A DNA stretch of 11,085 nt from an uncultured Lachnospiraceae bacterium (GTDB lineage: Bacteria; Bacillota; Clostridia; Lachnospirales; Lachnospiraceae): positions 299 to 11,383 of the forward strand of contig CARUOB010000003.1 in the NCBI GenBank assembly GCA_949076555.1, given 5' to 3'. Shown one piece after another: positions 6,357-11,085 of this stretch; the stretch's first letter is position 1, and every line of letters starts with the position of its first letter. The notes under the pieces were generated by a model. The model saw only the letters and a program-made list of their open reading frames with translations. It made no database searches and was not told where the DNA came from. A program made the translations under genes and the position numbers.

Positions 6357-7262
6357 TCAGTGCTCCTTATAGTAGCGTTTGTGACAGCGCTTGTGAAAAC
6401 GGCGCAGTCTGAGAAGTTTCCGAAAAGCTGCCGGGAGATAGTAGTACAGGTATAAAACCCGGTCTTCGGTACAGAGAAAGGGTCTGGTAACCCACAGGTA
6501 AAGTTTGCAGAAAAATTTGTTTTTCCACTGAGAGAACTTTCGAAAAAACCGTGTAATGAAATTGTATTTCGTGGAATCCTGGTGGAACACAAAACAGACG
6601 GTGAGACCTCTGACGGAAAGACAGTCATCCGGGTAACCGGCTCTCCTTAGACCGTCCAAGAAGGCGCACAGCATTTCCCTGTTGGGAAAACCGATGCAGG
6701 ACTCCATGGTAAGTGAGGAAGGGCTGGAAAAGCAGCCCACGAGAAAGGCGGTAAGCCACCAGTGCCGCCCGGAATTGCAGATGCACTCGTTCTCAAACTT
6801 ACAAAGTCTGAAAGAGCAGTCCAGCATTTCGCTGTCCTTGGCGCAGGAGAACCAGGCGGTTTTGTATTCTGTTTCCGGAATAATACCGTCCGCGTGGTAG
6901 ATGCCGATTTCCGCCCCGGTATTGATGCCGTACTGGCCTTTCCAAAATTCGATCAGCCATGTGCGGCCTCTGTAATCAAAATAGACGGGAAGAGAGTCGA
7001 AAACCATCTGGAAACGGGGCGCCATATGATCGTAGAGCCAGGCGTATCCGGCCTGTCTCTGTGGGGCATCCACCGTGGAGGAAAAAAAGCCGCAGTCACA
7101 TTGAAAATCGTAACCGAAGGGATATACCAGCTCGTTTAAAAGAGAACATTTGGCGCAGCAGTCCATCCCTTTTATCTTGCAGATTATTTTTTTTCTGCGG
7201 CATTGAAAGAAGATACAGCCGAGAACAGCTATGAGAAGTAAAGCAAAGAGTAAAAAGTACAT
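6357..7262 (-). CDS. Membrane-anchored DUF4474 protein
   Basis: The 301-residue product contains a DUF4474 domain, of unknown function. Residues 1-19 are a strongly hydrophobic membrane anchor or uncleaved signal, followed by a basic stretch (CRRKK). Residues 35-57 contain CCAKC and CDC, a possible small metal site. The domain core runs from about 47 to 225 and includes PFGYDF and the conserved block around FDYRGRTWLIEFWKGQYG and TGAEIGIYH (93-122). The last 60 residues are rich in Arg, Lys, Phe and Tyr and look amphipathic. The protein has about 20 cysteines, which is high for its length. The start is preceded only by a weak AGGA at about 10 bases. It is the first gene of a two-gene operon with the phosphoesterase, suggesting they act together, perhaps at the cytoplasmic face of the membrane. 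Family call is good; role unknown. Confidence 0.8.
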   Translation of the reverse strand: MYFLLFALLLIAVLGCIFFQCRRKKIICKIKGMDCCAKCSLLNELVYPFGYDFQCDCGFFSSTVDAPQRQAGYAWLYDHMAPRFQMVFDSLPVYFDYRGRTWLIEFWKGQYGINTGAEIGIYHADGIIPETEYKTAWFSCAKDSEMLDCSFRLCKFENECICNSGRHWWLTAFLVGCFSSPSSLTMESCIGFPNREMLCAFLDGLRRAGYPDDCLSVRGLTVCFVFHQDSTKYNFITRFFRKFSQWKNKFFCKLYLWVTRPFLCTEDRVLYLYYYLPAAFRKLLRLRRFHKRCHKRYYKEH

Positions 7263-7296
7263 AATAAAATATCCTGTGTCGTTTTACTCTATTTTA

Positions 7297-7323
7297 TGTC
7301 GAACGAGGAGAAACGGTTCGACA
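7297..7323. promoter_or_regulatory. Perfect 8-bp inverted repeat upstream of the DUF4474 operon
   Basis: TGTCGAAC (7297-7304) and GTTCGACA (7316-7323) are perfect inverted arms around an 11-base loop. On the minus strand a TAAAAT -10-like box (7291-7296) directly abuts the repeat, which would cover the spacer and -35 position. This fits an operator or activator site for the operon. It could also end transcription of the upstream transporter gene, but there is no T-run. Confidence 0.4.
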
Positions 7324-7355
7324 GGGCCAAGTTGTTTTGCTGCCGCGAAAACCTG

Positions 7356-8372
7356 TTATTGTACTAAGAACAGACAGGCCGCCGGTACGGTCGCAAGACT
7401 TAAAATGGTAGTCAGAATAATGCCCTGTGAGATGGCTTCCGTGTCCATATCCATCTGTTTGGCGAGCATGAGGGGCATGTTGGCGGCGGGAACCGCGGCC
7501 ATCAGAAGCATGGTGTTTAAAATCAGCCGGTTATCAATGAACATACGCATCAGCAAAACGCAGCCGATGGGTACGAGAATCTGACGGATCAGGGTGAAAA
7601 TATAGAGCTTCGGGTTGGAAAAGATATCCTTTGGCGCCATCTGTGCCACGGAAACACCAAGCACCAGCATGGACAGGAGCGTGGTGGCGCGTCCGGCGTA
7701 GTTGAGGGTGGAAGATATAATGACCGGGACATGGAAATTTCCCAGATAGAAAACAATGGTAAGCGCGGCGGAAATGGTGCCCGCGTTCACAAGTTTCTGC
7801 AGGCGGCCAGAGCTGAACTGGTTTGCGGAAGACCCTATGCCTTCCGAAGCCTGCCCTGTAGAAACTGATGTCTGGCCGTCAGACAAAGCGGCGCTTTCCT
7901 TTGCCTGTCTGCTGGCTGCACTTTGCAGCAGAGAGATCCCCAGCGTATATACCAGCAGGTTAAAGAGCAGATTAAAAATGGATACAAAAATTAACGACCC
8001 GCTGCCGAGCACGGCGGAGGCCAGAGGGATGCCGATAAAGCTGACATTGCCGAAAATGGTAAGCATCTGGTAGGCGTATTGAAGCGTTTTCGGTATGCCC
8101 AGAAGATAGGGGAGCAGAAGGCCCGCGGCGATTAAAATCACATAGACGGCGGCGTAAACGATGAGAGCAGTGCCAAGCTCCTGCAAGGACGCTTTTGGGC
8201 CGTCGTCGAGGGCGGAACAGATGAGGAGCGCCGGGTTGGTGACATTGATAATCAGACCGGAAATCTGTTTGGAACTTGCGTCAGAAATCATGCCCCGGCG
8301 ATAAAGGACGATGCCTGTGCCGATCAGTAGGAAGATAATTACCATCTGCTGTAATACGACTGTGATACTCAT
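7356..8372 (-). CDS. AEC-family transporter (auxin efflux carrier-like)
   Basis: This 338-residue integral membrane protein belongs to the auxin efflux carrier (AEC) family of secondary transporters, whose bacterial members export or exchange small organic acids such as malate. About ten hydrophobic segments are visible. Family-like motifs include NVTNPALLIC (44-53), IFGNVSFIGIPL (106-117) and the C-terminal PAANMPLMLAKQM followed by ILTTILSLATVP. Between the two halves, residues 150-192 form a hydrophilic loop rich in Ser, Gln, Ala and Gly. The frame is open to 8480, but the ATG at 8372 is preferred: AAAGAGG lies 9 bases ahead, the protein then begins directly with its first membrane helix, and the longer form would read through the promoter region. 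It is divergent from a sugar kinase gene. Substrate cannot be told from sequence. Confidence 0.88.
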   Translation of the reverse strand: MSITVVLQQMVIIFLLIGTGIVLYRRGMISDASSKQISGLIINVTNPALLICSALDDGPKASLQELGTALIVYAAVYVILIAAGLLLPYLLGIPKTLQYAYQMLTIFGNVSFIGIPLASAVLGSGSLIFVSIFNLLFNLLVYTLGISLLQSAASRQAKESAALSDGQTSVSTGQASEGIGSSANQFSSGRLQKLVNAGTISAALTIVFYLGNFHVPVIISSTLNYAGRATTLLSMLVLGVSVAQMAPKDIFSNPKLYIFTLIRQILVPIGCVLLMRMFIDNRLILNTMLLMAAVPAANMPLMLAKQMDMDTEAISQGIILTTILSLATVPAACLFLVQ

Positions 8373-8403
8373 TGATATACGCCTCTTTTCATAAATTGAG
8401 CAG

Positions 8404-8447
8404 TTCCCATTGATTGTAGCATGTTTTATTCTGAATGGAAATGGGAA
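8404..8447. promoter_or_regulatory. Inverted repeat in the divergent promoter region
   Basis: TTCCCATT (8404-8411) and AATGGGAA (8440-8447) are perfect inverted arms 28 bp apart. Outer CAGTT (8401-8405) and AACTG (8453-8457) extend the symmetry loosely. One arm lies next to the transporter -10 box and the other overlaps the shared -35. A regulator bound to both could control both genes, but no regulator gene is nearby. Confidence 0.35.
8413..8441 (-). promoter_or_regulatory. Candidate promoter of the AEC transporter gene
   Basis: On the minus strand TTTCCA (8436-8441) and TACAAT (8413-8418) are separated by 17 bp and lie about 40 bases before the start codon. The -35 hexamer is the same six bases used, on the other strand, by the kinase promoter. 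Confidence 0.55.
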
Positions 8448-8464
8448 AAAGAAACTGTTACAAT
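8436..8464 (+). promoter_or_regulatory. Candidate promoter of the sugar kinase gene
   Basis: TGGAAA (8436-8441) and TACAAT (8459-8464), 17 bp apart, lie 40 bases before the kinase start. It mirrors the transporter promoter exactly around the shared -35 hexamer. Confidence 0.55.
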
Positions 8465-8503
8465 AAAAAAAGCAAACCATTATTGAGAGCGGGGGAAATA
8501 CTT

Positions 8504-9424
8504 ATGATTTATACGGTGACCTTTAATCCGTCCTTAGACTATGTGGTAACCATGCCGGACTTTACCATGGGGATGACAAACCGCACTGCCGGGGAACAGC
8601 TTTTCCCCGGCGGTAAGGGCATCAATGTTTCCATTGTACTTAACAATCTCGGGATCGAAAATACGGCCCTTGGATTCATTGCCGGGTTTACGGGGGAAGA
8701 GATTGAGCGGGAGACTGCGGCTATGGGGCTTTGCACGGATTTTATCCGTGTCGGCGGCGGGTTTTCCAGAATCAATGTCAAGCTGAAAAACTATGACGGC
8801 ACGGAAATTAACGGCATGGGACCGGACATTACGAAAGACTGCGTGAGGCAGCTTTATGCGAAGCTGGATGGGCTGAAAGCGGGGGATGTGCTTGTTCTGG
8901 CGGGCAGCATTCCCAGATGTCTGCCGGACACAATTTACAGCGATATTTTAGAGAGGCTTTCCGGAAGGGGCGTCCTGTCTGTGGTGGATGCCACGGGAGA
9001 TCTTCTTTTAAACGTGCTGCGGTACGAGCCGTTTTTGGTGAAGCCGAACATGCACGAGCTGGGAGAAATTTTTGGCGCACGGCTTCGCACTCCGGGGGAT
9101 GTGATTCCTTATGCGCGAAAACTGCGGGAAAAGGGCGCGCAAAATGTGCTGGTATCCATGTCCGCGCAGGGGGCGGTTTTCGTGGATGCGGCGGGGGATG
9201 TGCATGAGCTTCCCGCGCCGGAAGGAACGCTGGTGAATGCTGTGGGGGCGGGAGATTCCATGGTGGCCGGTTTCCTTGCCGGGTGGATGCAAAGACAGGA
9301 CTATGGCCATGCCTTCCGCATGGGGATCAGCGCGGGAAGCGCCAGCGCGTTTTCAGAATATCTGGCTTCGCGGGATGAGGTGGAAGCGGTGTATAAAAGC
9401 ATAAATTTCGGAGAAAAGGAATGA
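8504..9424 (+). CDS. PfkB-family sugar-phosphate kinase, probably 1-phosphofructokinase
   Basis: The 306-residue product is a PfkB/ribokinase-family kinase. Its closest type is 1-phosphofructokinase, which makes fructose 1,6-bisphosphate from fructose 1-phosphate; tagatose-6-phosphate kinase is the main alternative. The N-terminus (IYTVTFNPSLDYVV) is typical of this subgroup. The first signature is GGKGINVSIVLNNLG (36-50). The second is VNAVGAGDSMVAGFLAGW (244-261), with D251 as the catalytic base and GAGD as anion hole. The frame is open from 8435, but the ATG at 8504 is right: GGGGGAA lies just ahead and the family's usual N-terminus begins there. No PTS fructose permease or DeoR-type regulator adjoins it, unlike classical fru operons, so the sugar is not fixed by context. 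It is divergent from the AEC transporter. Confidence 0.9.
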   Translation: MIYTVTFNPSLDYVVTMPDFTMGMTNRTAGEQLFPGGKGINVSIVLNNLGIENTALGFIAGFTGEEIERETAAMGLCTDFIRVGGGFSRINVKLKNYDGTEINGMGPDITKDCVRQLYAKLDGLKAGDVLVLAGSIPRCLPDTIYSDILERLSGRGVLSVVDATGDLLLNVLRYEPFLVKPNMHELGEIFGARLRTPGDVIPYARKLREKGAQNVLVSMSAQGAVFVDAAGDVHELPAPEGTLVNAVGAGDSMVAGFLAGWMQRQDYGHAFRMGISAGSASAFSEYLASRDEVEAVYKSINFGEKE

Positions 9425-9432
9425 AAAAACGG

Positions 9433-9463
9433 GTGACAGTGAAGCCGAAGGCTGAACTGTTAC
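9433..9463 (+). terminator. Hairpin after the kinase gene, possible terminator
   Basis: GTGACAGTGAAGCC (9433-9446) and GGCTGAACTGTTAC (9450-9463) form a 14-pair stem with three mismatches and a GAA loop, 9 bases after the kinase stop. There is no T-run on the plus strand. On the minus strand it is followed by CCGTTTTTT, so it looks more like a terminator in that direction. It may act bidirectionally or simply insulate the nfn operon. Confidence 0.4.
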
Positions 9464-9491
9464 AGTCTATTCGTAAAACAAATATTATATC

Positions 9492-9520
9492 TTGCAACAT
9501 CCGGTAAATTTCGCTATTAT
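9492..9520 (+). promoter_or_regulatory. Candidate promoter of the nfnAB operon
   Basis: TTGCAA (9492-9497) and TATTAT (9515-9520) are separated by exactly 17 bp and lie 36 bases before the nfnA start, in AT-rich sequence. TATAAA at 9518-9523 is an overlapping alternative -10. Confidence 0.6.
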
Positions 9521-9555
9521 AAAATAGTTCGGATAAAAGAAAAAGGAGTGTTGAG

Positions 9556-10446
9556 ATGTACAGGATTATAAGAGCAGAGGAACTTGCAGCGAATATCTAT
9601 CTCATGGATGTGGAAGCGCCCCGCGTGGCGCGGTCCTGCCAGCCGGGACAGTTTGTCATTGTCAGAATGGATGCAGAGGGAGAGAGGATTCCTCTGACGA
9701 TCTGTGATTATGACAGGGAAAAGGGAACCGTCACCATCGTATTTCAGGTGGTGGGCGCAGCTACGGAAATGATGCGAAATCTGAAAGCGGGTGACGGTTT
9801 TCAGGATTTTGTGGGGCCGCTGGGATGCCCTTCCGAGTTTGTGAACGAGGAGGCGTCCGAATTAAAAAAGAAAAAGATTCTCTTCGTGGCCGGGGGACTT
9901 GGCACGGCGCCCGTTTACCCGCAGGTAAAATGGCTGCATGAGAGAGGAATCGACGCGGATGTGATCGTTGGCGCAAAGACGAAGGATCTGCTCATTATGG
10001 AAGAGGAGATGAAGGCGGCAGCCGGAAACCTCTATATTACCACCGACGACGGCTCTTACGGCAGGAGCGGTATGGTGACGAAGGTGATCGAGGATCTGAT
10101 GGAATCCGAAGGAAAATCTTACGATGTATGCGTGGCGATCGGGCCTATGATTATGATGAAATTTGTGTGCCTGACCACGAAGAAATATGAGCTGCCTACG
10201 ATTGTGAGCATGAATCCCATTATGGTGGACGGCACGGGTATGTGCGGCGCCTGCCGTCTGACCGTGGACGGGGAAGTAAAGTTTGCCTGCGTGGACGGGC
10301 CTGAGTTCGACGGACATAAAGTGGATTTCGATCAGGCGATGAAGCGCCAGCAGATGTATAAGACGAAGGAAGGCAGAGACTTCCTGAAAGCCAAAGAGGG
10401 AGACACCCATCATGGCGGGTGCGGAAATTGCGGGAGTTCAGAGTGA
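9556..10446 (+). CDS. nfnA: NADH-dependent ferredoxin:NADP oxidoreductase subunit NfnA
   Basis: NfnA is the small subunit of a cytoplasmic electron-bifurcating complex that couples NADPH, NAD and ferredoxin. The protein is 296 residues. RIPLTICD (44-51) is the FAD-binding motif of the ferredoxin-reductase-like domain. GGLGTAPVYP (113-122) is the NAD-binding start. DGTGMCGACRLTV with C230 and C233, plus C245, are [2Fe-2S] ligands. In the Thermotoga enzyme an Asp joins three Cys, and D225 is well placed for that. The C-terminus adds HHGGCGNCG with C289 and C292. A PyrK-like or sulfide dehydrogenase role is the alternative, but the following gltA/nfnB-type gene argues for Nfn. AAGGAG at 9543-9548 supports the start. 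It probably shares an operon with nfnB, 82 bp downstream. Confidence 0.88.
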   Translation: MYRIIRAEELAANIYLMDVEAPRVARSCQPGQFVIVRMDAEGERIPLTICDYDREKGTVTIVFQVVGAATEMMRNLKAGDGFQDFVGPLGCPSEFVNEEASELKKKKILFVAGGLGTAPVYPQVKWLHERGIDADVIVGAKTKDLLIMEEEMKAAAGNLYITTDDGSYGRSGMVTKVIEDLMESEGKSYDVCVAIGPMIMMKFVCLTTKKYELPTIVSMNPIMVDGTGMCGACRLTVDGEVKFACVDGPEFDGHKVDFDQAMKRQQMYKTKEGRDFLKAKEGDTHHGGCGNCGSSE

Positions 10447-10460
10447 AAAGAATAGCGTGA

Positions 10461-10492
10461 AGTTTGTGTCCGCGCGCTGCCTGGCACAAACT
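10461..10492 (+). other. Hairpin between nfnA and nfnB
   Basis: AGTTTGTGTC (10461-10470) pairs with GGCACAAACT (10483-10492) over 10 bp including one G-U pair, around a 12-base loop. It lies in the 82-bp gap between the two genes. No T-run follows. It may stabilise or process the message and adjust subunit ratio, or act as a weak attenuator. Confidence 0.45.
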
Positions 10493-10528
10493 CAGTTCAT
10501 TTAGATGCGGCGTAGAAATGAGGAGAAA

Positions 10529-11085
10529 ATGGAAGCAGATGTATTGAAGAAAGTTCCTGTCCGGGAACAGGGCGCTAAGGTTCGTGCGACGAATTTCGAG
10601 GAAGTGTGTCTCGGTTATGATAAAGAGGAAGCGATGTGCGAGGCGGCCCGCTGCATCAACTGCAAGAACGCGCAGTGCATCAAGGGATGCCCTGTGGCGA
10701 TTAATATTCCCGGTTTTATCGAGAAGGTGAAGGAGGGCGATATCGCCGCTGCTTATCAGATTATAAGCGAAGCCTCCGCCCTGCCCGCTGTCTGCGGCCG
10801 TGTGTGCCCGCAGGAGAGCCAGTGTGAGGGCAAGTGCATCCGCGGCATTAAGGGAGAGCCTGTCTCCATCGGCAAGCTGGAGCGTTTTGTGGCTGACTGG
10901 GCCAGAGAGAACGGCGTGAAGCCGGAAGGCGCGTCGGAAAAGAAAGGCAAGAAGGTAGCCGTTATCGGTTCCGGTCCTGCGGGACTGACCTGCGCGGGGG
11001 ATCTGGCGAAGATGGGCTATGAGGTGACGATTTTCGAGGCGCTCCATGAACCCGGCGGCGTGCTTGTTTACGGTATTCCGGAGTT
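10529..11085 (+). CDS. nfnB: NfnB/GltA-like flavoprotein, N-terminal part (runs off window)
   Basis: Only the first 185 codons of a protein usually near 460 residues are in the window, and the frame is open to the edge. It matches the glutamate synthase small-subunit-like flavoprotein annotated gltA, the large subunit NfnB when paired with nfnA. It carries FAD and two [4Fe-4S] clusters and handles NADPH and ferredoxin. Cysteines of the N-terminal double-cluster domain are visible: C42, C45, C50 and C54 in CINCKNAQCIKGCP, and C89, C93, C99 and C103 in the next block. GSGPAG (147-152) starts the FAD Rossmann fold, followed by VTIFEA and EPGGVLVYGIPE. AGGAG at 10521-10525 lies 3-4 bases before the ATG at 10529. 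Synthesis of glutamate is the alternative, but no large glutamate synthase subunit is seen and nfnA precedes it. Confidence 0.9.
   Translation, partial: MEADVLKKVPVREQGAKVRATNFEEVCLGYDKEEAMCEAARCINCKNAQCIKGCPVAINIPGFIEKVKEGDIAAAYQIISEASALPAVCGRVCPQESQCEGKCIRGIKGEPVSIGKLERFVADWARENGVKPEGASEKKGKKVAVIGSGPAGLTCAGDLAKMGYEVTIFEALHEPGGVLVYGIPE

Noticed and set aside
5449..7262. Two adjacent genes of identical length (301 residues each), considered as a duplication
   Set aside because: Their sequences and motifs are unrelated; the equal length is coincidence.
10220..11047. Long leftward open frame antisense to nfnA and nfnB
   Set aside because: The opposite strand carries clear conserved flavoprotein and Fe-S motifs; the antisense frame has no recognisable domain.
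1..11085. CRISPR arrays, tRNA and rRNA genes
   Set aside because: No regularly spaced repeat array outside the IS ends and no recognisable tRNA or rRNA sequence was seen on either strand by eye.

Overview
The window looks like chromosomal DNA of a gut-type Lachnospiraceae or related Clostridia. This rests on short AGGAGG-like ribosome binding sites, moderate GC in the core genes, a DUF4474 protein (a family I associate with Lachnospiraceae), an NfnAB-type flavoprotein pair, and a pyruvate kinase of Clostridia type. The organism assignment is inference from protein character, not from a database match.

Positions 1 to about 3800 are accessory DNA. At the left edge is a leftward gene for a MobC-type relaxosome protein, so a relaxase gene probably lies just outside the window. 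Immediately upstream of mobC sits a complete IS21-family insertion sequence (393-2728). It carries istA and istB, overlapping by 8 bp, and each end holds three transposase-binding-type repeats spaced exactly 24 bp apart. I see no target duplication. To its right come a non-coding AT-rich stretch and a leftward, AT-rich DUF3800 gene with its own promoter-like sequence.

Positions 3943 to 11085 read as core metabolism. A rightward pyruvate kinase gene is followed by a convergent two-gene leftward operon encoding a Cys-rich, membrane-anchored DUF4474 protein and a calcineurin-like metallophosphoesterase. Next is a divergent pair: an AEC-family (auxin efflux carrier-like) transporter leftward and a PfkB-family 1-phosphofructokinase-type kinase rightward. 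Their predicted promoters share the same -35 hexamer. The window ends with nfnA and the first 185 codons of nfnB (also called gltA), the two subunits of an electron-bifurcating NADH-dependent ferredoxin:NADP oxidoreductase.

Functionally, the core part groups sugar-phosphate and redox genes: a fructose-1-phosphate-type kinase feeding glycolysis, pyruvate kinase at its exit, and NfnAB linking NADH, ferredoxin and NADPH pools. No clearly new multi-gene system is evident. The least understood parts are the DUF4474-phosphoesterase operon, the DUF3800 gene on the accessory side, and the divergent promoter between the transporter and the sugar kinase.
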